Origin: a bacterium
Lineage (GTDB): Bacteria > Desulfobacterota > Desulfocorpusculales > Desulfocorpusculum
Direction of reading: 5' to 3'
Length of the DNA stretch: 64,000 nucleotides
Assembly (NCBI GenBank): GCA_037481695.1
Contig: JBBFLE010000001.1
Location: 1-64,000 of the forward strand
Position 1 is the first letter of the stretch. Each line of letters begins with the position of its first letter. The position numbers were made by a program, and so were the translations under genes. The notes beneath the pieces are model-generated. The model was given only the letters and a program-made list of their open reading frames with translations. It did no database searches and was not told the origin of the DNA. Positions 8,564-18,084 of the stretch are shown piece after piece.

Positions 8564-9865
8564 TTATTCTGCCTGAGATAGCACCCTGTGGAAGATCAAA
8601 TCCACATGTTTCAGCGCCTTGTGCAGGTCAAAACAGGCCCTTAGCTCCTCTTTGTCCACGTGAGCCATGAGCTCCTGGTCTTGCTCCAAGGCATCCAGAA
8701 AAGCAATGCCCTGGTTCCAGACTCTCATGGCGTTTCTTTGCACCAGCTCGTAAGCTTTCTCTCTGCTTAATCCCTTGCGTACAAGCAGAAGGAGCACCCC
8801 TTCGGAATAGACCAGCCCCCTTGTGCGCTCAAGATTCTCCATCATTATTTGAGAATTCACCCTAAGGCCTTCCAACATCCGGGTCATACGGTAGACCATT
8901 GTGTCCACTAGAATTGTACTGTCCGGGCCAATGACCCTCTCCACCGATGAATGACTTATGTCCCTTTCATGCCATAGGGCAACATTTTCTAGGGCAGCCT
9001 GGGCATTGGCTCTCACCAGCCTGGCCAAGCCACAGAGATTCTCAGCCGTTATGGGGTTTATTTTGTGGGGCATGGCAGAGGAGCCCTTCTGACCCGTGGA
9101 GAAACCCTCTTGTGCCTCTTGCACCTCGGTGCGTTGGAGGTGGCGGATCTCCAAGGCGAATTTCTCCAAGCTGGATGCTATCACAGCCAGGGTAGTGAAG
9201 TACTCTGCATAACGGTCCCTCTGAATTATCTGACTGGAGACAGTGGCGGGCTTCAAGCCGAGTTTTTGGCAAACGTACTGCTCCACCCTTGGATCCACGT
9301 GGGCGTAGGTACCTACGGCCCCTGATATCTTCCCATAGCTGATAATCTCCCTGGCCCTCTTGAGCCTCTCCAAATTTCTCCTGGTTTCTTCATACCAGAT
9401 GAGAAGCTTAAGGCCAAAGGTTATGGGCTCAGCATGCACCCCGTGGGTGCGTCCCACCATGATCGTGTGCTTGTGCTCCAGTGCCATCCTCTTTAGGACT
9501 CCCAGCAGCTGGCCCATGCCTTGGATTATCAGATCTGCTGCATCCCGAAGGGAAAGGGCCATGGAAGTGTCCAGTATATCCGAGGATGTGACCCCTAGGT
9601 GGAGGTACCTGCCTTCAGGACCTATGGACTCCGCCACGCATGTCACAAAGGCTATTACATCGTGTTTGGTTACCTTCTCTATTTCTTCTACCCGCTGCAC
9701 GGAAAAAGAGGCCTTGCTGCGGATCTTCTCAAGGGCTTCCATGGGGATCTCTCCCAGACTGGCCCACGCCTCACAAATGGCTATTTCGATCTCCAGCCAA
9801 GTCTTGAGCCTGGTTTCTTGTTCCCATATTCTTCCCATTTCCCTACGGGTATATCTGGGTATCAA
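8564..9865 (-). CDS. purB: Adenylosuccinate lyase PurB
   Basis: Cleaves SAICAR to AICAR and adenylosuccinate to AMP in purine synthesis. The fumarase/aspartase superfamily signature GSSAMPHKINP is intact, and the N-terminal MIPRYTRREMGRIW is typical of the 430-residue bacterial form. It is the first gene of a purB-purF-pyrE run on the minus strand that mixes purine and pyrimidine steps. Confidence 0.96.
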   Translation of the reverse strand: MIPRYTRREMGRIWEQETRLKTWLEIEIAICEAWASLGEIPMEALEKIRSKASFSVQRVEEIEKVTKHDVIAFVTCVAESIGPEGRYLHLGVTSSDILDTSMALSLRDAADLIIQGMGQLLGVLKRMALEHKHTIMVGRTHGVHAEPITFGLKLLIWYEETRRNLERLKRAREIISYGKISGAVGTYAHVDPRVEQYVCQKLGLKPATVSSQIIQRDRYAEYFTTLAVIASSLEKFALEIRHLQRTEVQEAQEGFSTGQKGSSAMPHKINPITAENLCGLARLVRANAQAALENVALWHERDISHSSVERVIGPDSTILVDTMVYRMTRMLEGLRVNSQIMMENLERTRGLVYSEGVLLLLVRKGLSREKAYELVQRNAMRVWNQGIAFLDALEQDQELMAHVDKEELRACFDLHKALKHVDLIFHRVLSQAE

Positions 9866-10095
9866 AAGCCTCCTCCAGCGCCAAAATTTTAAGAAGAAAC
9901 GTTATTATGTTCCCTTTTGGGGCTGTGCAAGTCAACCCCGAGGCTAAAGAGGCCTGAACTGCCCATGGCATTGAGCAAGTTAGGGCCTGGGCCATTTCGC
10001 CTCAGGCCTGTAAACTCCTGTGATTTTAATGGGTTATAGGAACTTCTTTGGCTTTGGACTTCACAGAAAAAGGATTTGGGGCAGCAGAGCAGATC

Positions 10096-10125
10096 TTGAC
10101 GAAGCGGGAAGAAATGAAATACTAT
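10096..10125 (+). promoter_or_regulatory. Sigma70-type promoter of the speD-speE fusion gene
   Basis: TTGACG, an 18-nt spacer and TACTAT on the plus strand. This predicts a transcript start near 10132 and an untranslated leader of about 105 nt before the ATG at 10237. Confidence 0.5.
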
Positions 10126-10141
10126 AGTAAATCTTCACCAA

Positions 10142-10194
10142 GGCGGTTCCCGCACAAGGTTAGCCGGGCGGGTCCGGGAAGGGGTGTGATCGCC
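10142..10194 (+). promoter_or_regulatory. Structured mRNA leader upstream of the speD-speE fusion
   Basis: Two nested helices are visible: GGCG (10142-10145) with CGCC (10191-10194), and TTCCCG (10147-10152) with CGGGAA (10175-10180). They enclose a GC-rich 22-nt loop and leave a 10-nt bulge (10181-10190) on the 3' side. It lies between the predicted transcript start and the start codon of a gene whose enzyme consumes S-adenosylmethionine. I do not recognise a known riboswitch class. A chance GC-rich stem is possible. Confidence 0.35.
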
Positions 10195-10236
10195 AAGGGC
10201 CGATCAAGAAAAATATAGCCGTGGGGGGGCAGGGAG

Positions 10237-11511
10237 ATGACCGGACTGGGAACCCACATTCTGCTCGATCTCTATGGCTGCGAGCCCGATCGTCTCAACG
10301 ATCTGGAGTTCCTCCGCCAGATGTCCCTAGAGGGCGTGAGGCGGTCGGGGGCGACCATCATGGGGGACCACTTCAAACAGTTTGAACCCCAAGGCGTCAG
10401 CGGCATCATAATCATAGCCGAAAGCCATTTATCTTTGCACTCTTGGCCGGAATTCGGCTACATCGCCATGGATTATTTCACCTGCGGCAGTCGCATAGAT
10501 ATAGACGCGGCCATCGCTCATTTCGAGGAGGCCCTCTGTCCCCAGAAAGTGGTCAAGAGCAGGCATACCAGAGGCAGCGAGCTAGCAGGAAGGGAGTGGG
10601 CTGTGCCCAGTCACGGCCGGGCCAAGGGACCTGCCACCTGGTTTACCGAGTATTACGGCGAGGGAGAGCAACCTAAGAGGGCTGTTCTAGGATACCAGTA
10701 TGCCGTGGAGAGGGAGCTGGTTAGAACCAGGAGTCCTTTTCAGGAGATCCTGGTCATGGAAAACCCTGTGTACGGAAGGATGCTCTTTTTGGACGGTCTG
10801 GTGATGACCACCGAGCGTGACGAGTTTGTTTATCACGAAATGCTGGCCCACGTGCCTCTGGTGGTTCATGGGGATCCCAAGCGGGTGCTCATAGTTGGAG
10901 GGGGGGACGGCGGTCTTCTCAGGGAGGTTTTGCGCCATAAGCAGGTTGAGAGTGTGGACATGGTGGAGATAGATCCAAAGGTAGTGGAGATCGCCAGGGA
11001 GCACCTGCCAGGTATAGCATGTGCTTTTGACGAATCCAGGGCACATCTGCACTTTGAGGATGGAGCTGAATTTGTGCGCAGGGCACGGGGGGTTTACGAT
11101 CTTATCTTGGTGGATTCCACCGAGCCCATGGGGGCCGGGGAAGTGCTTTATGAAAATGCTTTTTTTGAGGACTGCAAGAAGGCCCTCAAGTCAGATACGG
11201 GTTTGTTTGCGGCTCAAGCACTTTCGGCCTGGGTTCATGAAAATGAGCAAAAGGCCATGTTTGCCAACCTAAGAAGAGTGTGGAGTGATGTTGTCCCTTA
11301 TGTGGCCAGTATTCCCACGTATCCAGGTGGGCTTTGGACCTTTGTGCTTTGCGGAGAAAGGAAAATAGAGCCTGTACCTCTTGACATTGGAAGAGCCAAG
11401 GAAATAGCCCGACATTGCCGGTATTATAACCCGGAAATCCACAAGAGCTGTTTTTCCCTGCCCAATTTCCTGGCTGAGAAGCTGGGCAGGAGCGCCACGG
11501 CCAGGCATTGA
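10237..11511 (+). CDS. Fused S-adenosylmethionine decarboxylase - spermidine synthase
   Basis: One 424-residue chain carries both last steps of spermidine synthesis. Residues about 1-125 are a prokaryotic AdoMet decarboxylase: AESHLSLHSWPE contains the Glu62-Ser63 self-cleavage site where Ser63 becomes the pyruvoyl group, with His68 and Cys83 conserved. Residues about 133-424 are an aminopropyltransferase: the SAM-type VGGGDGG loop (about 220-226), the TTERDEFVYHEML motif, and VDSTEPMGAGE. Family members usually have DSxDP; here the last Asp is Glu. After cleavage the pyruvoyl group would sit at the N-terminus of the chain that carries spermidine synthase. It is the only plus-strand gene in the first 35 kb, and no arginine or ornithine decarboxylase is nearby. 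Confidence 0.93.
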   Translation: MTGLGTHILLDLYGCEPDRLNDLEFLRQMSLEGVRRSGATIMGDHFKQFEPQGVSGIIIIAESHLSLHSWPEFGYIAMDYFTCGSRIDIDAAIAHFEEALCPQKVVKSRHTRGSELAGREWAVPSHGRAKGPATWFTEYYGEGEQPKRAVLGYQYAVERELVRTRSPFQEILVMENPVYGRMLFLDGLVMTTERDEFVYHEMLAHVPLVVHGDPKRVLIVGGGDGGLLREVLRHKQVESVDMVEIDPKVVEIAREHLPGIACAFDESRAHLHFEDGAEFVRRARGVYDLILVDSTEPMGAGEVLYENAFFEDCKKALKSDTGLFAAQALSAWVHENEQKAMFANLRRVWSDVVPYVASIPTYPGGLWTFVLCGERKIEPVPLDIGRAKEIARHCRYYNPEIHKSCFSLPNFLAEKLGRSATARH

Positions 11512-11546
11512 CTGTCCATTACAAATCGGCCGGGCCGATTCCACCA

Positions 11547-11579
11547 GACCCCGGAGCTACCCTCCGGGGTCTTTTCTTT
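11547..11579 (+). terminator. Rho-independent terminator after the speD-speE fusion
   Basis: A perfect 10-bp stem (GACCCCGGAG / CTCCGGGGTC) with a 5-nt loop, followed by TTTTCTTT. A second inverted repeat, AATCGGCC-G-GGCCGATT (11524-11540), sits just before it. It lies between convergent genes and ends 4 bp before the glnE stop. Confidence 0.9.
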
Positions 11580-11582
11580 CCG

Positions 11583-14513
11583 TCAACTGGCTCCTGCTGC
11601 TAGGTGTCGGAGGTATATCTTTCTGACCTCCTCCGTGGTACGAATCAACAAAGTGCTCAGATCCTCTTGTGCCTTTTCCATAGGAAGCCAGGCTGCCTCC
11701 TCCAAATTACCCAGGGCCCCCAGTTCCTGAGCAGTGACCGGTTGATCCGTGGCCTTGTAGTCCAGAACAAGACCCAGTCTGTTCTCCAGTCCTTTCAGGA
11801 AGGCGTGGGCCTTGCGAAGTACTGAAACTTCTTCGGCCTTAAGGGCTCCTATCCTCTCCAGTTGTTCCAGTGCCTTGACGGTGTTGGGCGTGCGAAGAAG
11901 AGGACTCTGGGACCACCTGCGCCACTGGTGGTATTGGACCAGGAACTCTATGTCGGCCATACCCCCTGGCCCCAACTTAAGGTGGATTCCCCTTTGGCCC
12001 CAAGAACTCACGCCGCGCTCCTTTTGCATTCTCATTCGCATCTGGTGCATGGAATTGGGATCACCTGGGGGACTTTCTAGCAGTATGGCATCAATCATTC
12101 CCATGGCCCTCTGGCCGCACTCGGGATCCCCACCACATGGACGGGCCTTTAGGAGCATCTGCCTTTCCCAGCTCCTACCCATCTTTTCGTGGTAAGCCTT
12201 AAAGGCATCCAGAGATATTATGAGGGGGCCTCTGGTGCCAGAGGGACGTAGTCTGGCATCCACTTCCCAGCCAGGGCCTTCTTTCATGGGCATGCTCATC
12301 CAGGATATGAGCCTTTGAGCTATCTTGGTCAGAAACTCACCGGGCCGGCTGCCATCGGGCGGGCACCAGGTGGTCTTTTCATCGTAAAGAAACATTAGGT
12401 CCAAATCGGATCTGTAGGTCAGCTCTTCACCTCCCAAACTTCCCAAACCGATTATGCACATGGGAAGCCACTGAAGCCCTGTTCTGGATGCTGTGTTTCT
12501 CATCACCTCCAGGAGTGTTGACTCCAGGTACACAGTGGCCACCTTGGTTAGCTCTTCTCCAACTTCCCAAGGATTCAAGATTCCCCAGATGTCCCCGACC
12601 CCTATCCTCAGGTACTCCTGTGCTCTAAAGAGCCGAAGCCTGCCCAAACGTTCCTCTGTGTCCTCCATCCCCTCCAGAAGCCGCCCGGCCTCTTCACGAA
12701 GCTCTCCCAGACTTCTACGAGGCTCATCAAAATGGCCTGAAACCAGGGCGTCCAGGGAATCCACATGCTCGCTCAACCAACGGGACAACAAGGCACTGTG
12801 TGCCAGAACTTCCATGAGCCTCTCCAGGGTCTTGGGACGCTCCTCCAGAAGTGAGTAGTACCCCGCCCTCGTTCCCATGGCCTCCAGAAAACGCTCCAAT
12901 CTGAAGAGGGTTTGATCCGGCAGGGGCGCCTTGAGGACCATGGAGAGCATTCGGGGAAGAATCCTGTGGAGCGTCCGTCTGGCCCTGGGAGAGCGGGCTG
13001 CTGCAAAACGCGGGCTCAAGATCCTTTTGAGGCACTCCCTCACGGTTTTGGGCTCTCTAAATCCAGCCTCCTGGATGCACTCCAGTACGTCCTCCTGTTC
13101 CACTCCTCCCAGAATCTGCTCCACCTTTGGATTTACGGCCTGCTGCGCCTGGGGTTGAGCTAATAAATTCTGAAAGGCTCTTGCCACTACAAGCTGATAC
13201 TCTCGAAGATCGTCCAGCAGGCCTGTCACTCCCTTACCATCCCCGTAGCCCATGAGAATGGCCAGTCTCCTAAGCTCCATTTCATTGGAGGGCATTCGGT
13301 GGGTCTGTCTGAGTTGCACCATCTGAATCCTGTGTTCCAGCTGTCTGAGGAATCTATAGGCTTCCCCCAGGGAGACCGCCTCTTCCTGGCTTAGAATCCC
13401 GCATTTGGCAAGCGCTTCCAGGGCACCAGGGGTATCCTTCACCCGTAGCTCTGGTCTCTTGCCCCCATGTATGATCTGAAGGGTCTGCACCAGAAACTCA
13501 AGTTCGCGGATACCACCCTGACCCATCTTCACATCCAGGCTCTGTTGCGTTCTCCACTTGGCCTCCCGCTCTATGCGGGTCTTCATCTGCCTGATGTCTT
13601 CCAGGCCTGTGTAATCCAAAGAGGTCCTGTACACAAAGGACTCGATGCTCTTCAAGAGCTCCATGCCCAGGCCCAGCTCTCCGGCCACTGGATGAGCCTT
13701 GACCAGTGCCCACCTCTCCCATGGTGAAGCCAGACTGTGGTAATAAAACTCCGCTCCCTCTAGGGTGATGGCCAAAGCCCCGTCCTTGCCCCCTGGCCGC
13801 AGCCCCAGGTCCACCCTGAAAGGCGGTCCCTCCTCCGTAGGTTGCTCCAGAACCGTGGTAACGCCCCTGGCCCATTTGTCGGCAACTGTTTTTGCGGCAT
13901 CTTCAGGCACCCCGGGTTCTTTCTCATAGAGAAAAACCAGATCCACATCCGAGGAGAAGTTGAGTTCTTCTCCCCCCAGCTTGCCCATTCCCATCACCAC
14001 CAGCCTTATCCCCACGCAGCTTTCACCCAGCAAAGATCGGACTCCCTCCAAGGCTCCTTGTATACAGCAAGAGGCCACCTGGGACCACTCTCTCCAAATG
14101 TCGAGGCAGTCTCGAAGGCCCAGGATCTCCTGAGCGTAGAGACGAACGAGGTTTATGTTCCTGAAGCGGGCAATCTCTCTGGCCAGCTGATCCTGACTTG
14201 TACTGCCTGCACATGCCTCCAGAAATCCCCGTACCAGCTGGCTTTCTGGCCCCGTGATTTCTTCCATGTGCAGTCCACCCCCGGCGAAAAGCTCCAGGAG
14301 GGTCTCTTGGGGATGACGCAGGAGAAAGGGTGTGAGGCCGGGAGAGGCTCCAGTGAACCAAAGAATATTCACAAGGGCCTCTTCCGAGAGCATCTCGCGC
14401 TGATCCGGGCTCAGGGTTTCCCAAATCCGCTGCACAAGAGAAACAGCCCTCAGTGGATCAGGGGACCTGGCAGCTGCCCTTTTCCAGGAATACTTGGGGA
14501 AGATGGGTTCCAT
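11583..14513 (-). CDS. glnE: Bifunctional glutamine synthetase adenylyltransferase / adenylyl-removase GlnE
   Basis: Adds AMP to, and removes it from, a tyrosine of glutamine synthetase according to PII and glutamine status. The 976-residue chain has two nucleotidyltransferase domains: GMGKLGGEELNFSSDVDLVFL in the N-terminal half (the removase domain in the E. coli enzyme) and GLGSLGGEELTYRSDLDLMFL in the C-terminal half (the transferase). Both keep the G-G and D-x-D residues. Length is normal. It is the last gene of the glnD-amt-glnB-glnA-glnE block, 126 bp after glnA, with a terminator-like hairpin between them. Confidence 0.95.
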   Translation of the reverse strand: MEPIFPKYSWKRAAARSPDPLRAVSLVQRIWETLSPDQREMLSEEALVNILWFTGASPGLTPFLLRHPQETLLELFAGGGLHMEEITGPESQLVRGFLEACAGSTSQDQLAREIARFRNINLVRLYAQEILGLRDCLDIWREWSQVASCCIQGALEGVRSLLGESCVGIRLVVMGMGKLGGEELNFSSDVDLVFLYEKEPGVPEDAAKTVADKWARGVTTVLEQPTEEGPPFRVDLGLRPGGKDGALAITLEGAEFYYHSLASPWERWALVKAHPVAGELGLGMELLKSIESFVYRTSLDYTGLEDIRQMKTRIEREAKWRTQQSLDVKMGQGGIRELEFLVQTLQIIHGGKRPELRVKDTPGALEALAKCGILSQEEAVSLGEAYRFLRQLEHRIQMVQLRQTHRMPSNEMELRRLAILMGYGDGKGVTGLLDDLREYQLVVARAFQNLLAQPQAQQAVNPKVEQILGGVEQEDVLECIQEAGFREPKTVRECLKRILSPRFAAARSPRARRTLHRILPRMLSMVLKAPLPDQTLFRLERFLEAMGTRAGYYSLLEERPKTLERLMEVLAHSALLSRWLSEHVDSLDALVSGHFDEPRRSLGELREEAGRLLEGMEDTEERLGRLRLFRAQEYLRIGVGDIWGILNPWEVGEELTKVATVYLESTLLEVMRNTASRTGLQWLPMCIIGLGSLGGEELTYRSDLDLMFLYDEKTTWCPPDGSRPGEFLTKIAQRLISWMSMPMKEGPGWEVDARLRPSGTRGPLIISLDAFKAYHEKMGRSWERQMLLKARPCGGDPECGQRAMGMIDAILLESPPGDPNSMHQMRMRMQKERGVSSWGQRGIHLKLGPGGMADIEFLVQYHQWRRWSQSPLLRTPNTVKALEQLERIGALKAEEVSVLRKAHAFLKGLENRLGLVLDYKATDQPVTAQELGALGNLEEAAWLPMEKAQEDLSTLLIRTTEEVRKIYLRHLAAGAS

Positions 14514-14596
14514 GGCCGCATTTTAACCCGAATTACTTGGCTTGAGCCATTGCAACCTGCGGGTCATGGGCAGCCTCAGCATTGCTGGAGTGTAAC

Positions 14597-14626
14597 GGGA
14601 GGCCCCGGCCCAAGCTGGGGCCTCCC
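14597..14626 (-). terminator. Hairpin between glnA and glnE
   Basis: A perfect 10-bp stem (GGGAGGCCCC / GGGGCCTCCC) with a 10-nt loop, starting 14 nt after the glnA stop codon. There is no U-tract on the minus strand, so it may be a weak terminator or an mRNA-stabilising 3' hairpin that sets a high glnA to glnE ratio. Confidence 0.5.
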
Positions 14627-14639
14627 CCTCTGATTTCAG

Positions 14640-16052
14640 TTAGATGTCGAAATACAGGAAGAACTCGTAAGGGTGAGGTCTCATTCGAACAGGATCCACC
14701 TCATTCTTTCTCTTATAGTTAAGCCACATCTCTATGACATCGGGTGTGAAGACATCACCTTTGAGTAGAAAGTCGTGGTCTTTCTCCAAAGCATTGAGGG
14801 CCTCTTCCAGGGATCCTGGGGCCGAAGGCACCTGGGCCAGCTCCTCCGGGCTCAGACCGTAGATATCCTTATCCAGAGGCTCCCCTGGATCTATCCGGTT
14901 CTCTATGCCGTCAAGCATGGCCATGAGCATGGCTGAGAAGGCAAGGTAACCGTTGCAGGACGGGTCCGGTGTGCGGAATTCCACCCTTTTGGATTTGGGA
15001 GAGGGGGAATACATGGGTATTCTGACTGCGGCCGAGCGGTTGCGGCTGGAATAGGCCAGGTTCACCGGGGCTTCGTAGCCTGGCACAAGCCTCTTGTAAG
15101 AGTTGGTGGTGGGATTACACATGGCGCAAAGGGCCGGACAATGCTTTAGTATCCCGCCGATGGCATGTAGAGCTATTTCGCTGAGGCCTGCATAGCGGTC
15201 CCCAGCAAATATGTTCTCTCCACCCTTCCATATGCTCATGTGAGTATGCATACCAGAGCCGTTGTCTCCGAAAAGGGGTTTGGGCATGAAGGTGACTGTC
15301 TTACCGTAGCGTCTGGCCACGTTCTTAAGTATGTACTTGAACCACATGAGCTGGTCGGCTGCCTTGACCAGGGAGGCAAATCTTATGTCTATCTCTCCCT
15401 GCCCTGCTGTGGCCACCTCATGATGCTGGCATTCCACCACAATGCCCATTTTTTCCATTTCCAGAACCACCTCTGTGCGCAGATCCTGCAGGCTGTCTGT
15501 AGGTGGAACAGGGAAGTAGCCTTCCTTGTGTCTGGGCCTGTAACCCAGATTGGGGCATTCTTCCCTCCCTGAATTCCAGATCCCTTCCTGAGAATCCAGG
15601 AAATAGTAACCGCTATAGGCATTTTGGTCGAAACGCACGTCGTCGAAGATAAAAAACTCGGCTTCCGGACCAAAATAGGCCACCTCTCCAACCCCGCTGT
15701 AGCGAAGATACGTTTCAGCCTTCTGGGCTATGTTCCTGGGATCCCTGCTATATCTCTCCTTGGTAATGGGATCAACTATGTTACATATGAGGCTCAGGGT
15801 GGGAACCTGCATGAAAGGATCCAGCACCGCGGTTTGCGGGTCAGGGATAACCAACATATCGCTGGCATGGATGGGCTGCCATCCCCGAATGCTGGAAGCA
15901 TCGAAGCCAAAGCCTTCCTCAAAACTGGCCTCCTCCAACTCGTGCAATGGCACACTGAAGTGCTGCCAGAGCCCTGGGAAATCCATGAACTTCAGGTCCA
16001 CCATCTGGACCCCGTTTTCCTGCGCAAATTTCAAGACCTCCTTTGGTGTCAT
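14640..16052 (-). CDS. glnA: Glutamine synthetase, type I
   Basis: ATP-dependent synthesis of glutamine from glutamate and ammonia in the cytoplasm. At 470 residues it has the GSI length, with the [15 protein letters not shown] segment and the [10 protein letters not shown] active-site region. Tyr398 in [12 protein letters not shown] corresponds to the E. coli adenylylation tyrosine, which fits the glnE gene downstream. A strong GGAGG ribosome site precedes the ATG. A hairpin lies in the 129-bp gap from glnB. Confidence 0.97.
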   Translation of the reverse strand: MTPKEVLKFAQENGVQMVDLKFMDFPGLWQHFSVPLHELEEASFEEGFGFDASSIRGWQPIHASDMLVIPDPQTAVLDPFMQVPTLSLICNIVDPITKERYSRDPRNIAQKAETYLRYSGVGEVAYFGPEAEFFIFDDVRFDQNAYSGYYFLDSQEGIWNSGREECPNLGYRPRHKEGYFPVPPTDSLQDLRTEVVLEMEKMGIVVECQHHEVATAGQGEIDIRFASLVKAADQLMWFKYILKNVARRYGKTVTFMPKPLFGDNGSGMHTHMSIWKGGENIFAGDRYAGLSEIALHAIGGILKHCPALCAMCNPTTNSYKRLVPGYEAPVNLAYSSRNRSAAVRIPMYSPSPKSKRVEFRTPDPSCNGYLAFSAMLMAMLDGIENRIDPGEPLDKDIYGLSPEELAQVPSAPGSLEEALNALEKDHDFLLKGDVFTPDVIEMWLNYKRKNEVDPVRMRPHPYEFFLYFDI

Positions 16053-16120
16053 CTGTAACCTCCTTTTTTCATTCTGTTTGATACTTCAGATTTCATCTCT
16101 CAGGTCCCTCTCTAGCCCTA

Positions 16121-16146
16121 GATGCAAGAGAGAGGCTCTTTGCATC
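16121..16146 (-). repeat. Inverted repeat in the glnB-glnA gap
   Basis: GATGCAA (16121-16127) and TTGCATC (16140-16146) are perfect 7-nt arms around a 12-nt loop, about 70 nt upstream of the glnA start. It may be an mRNA processing hairpin or an operator. I found no sigma54 -24/-12 element here, which is usual in front of glnA in many proteobacteria. Confidence 0.4.
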
Positions 16147-16181
16147 AAAGACTCACTCCACAAACAAAACACAAGATCACT

Positions 16182-17946
<1,765 letters not shown>

Positions 17947-18084
17947 TTCAAATCCTCCTGTTTCTCTTGTTGGAAAACCGCCCCTTTCCCCTCTCTCCAC
18001 CCATCTTCTCAAAGGCTGTCCGGTGGGCCCCCCAGCTGCCTTTTTATGAAGAGGGGAGATGCCAGGTTGAGAGGCTCCTGCTTC

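Larger units (their letters stand above)
9866..10236. other. Divergent intergenic region between purB and the speD-speE fusion
   Basis: 371 bp without a gene. It holds the plus-strand promoter at 10096-10125 and a GC-rich structured leader at 10142-10194, both described separately. I saw no recognisable purine-repressor box for purB. Confidence 0.6.
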
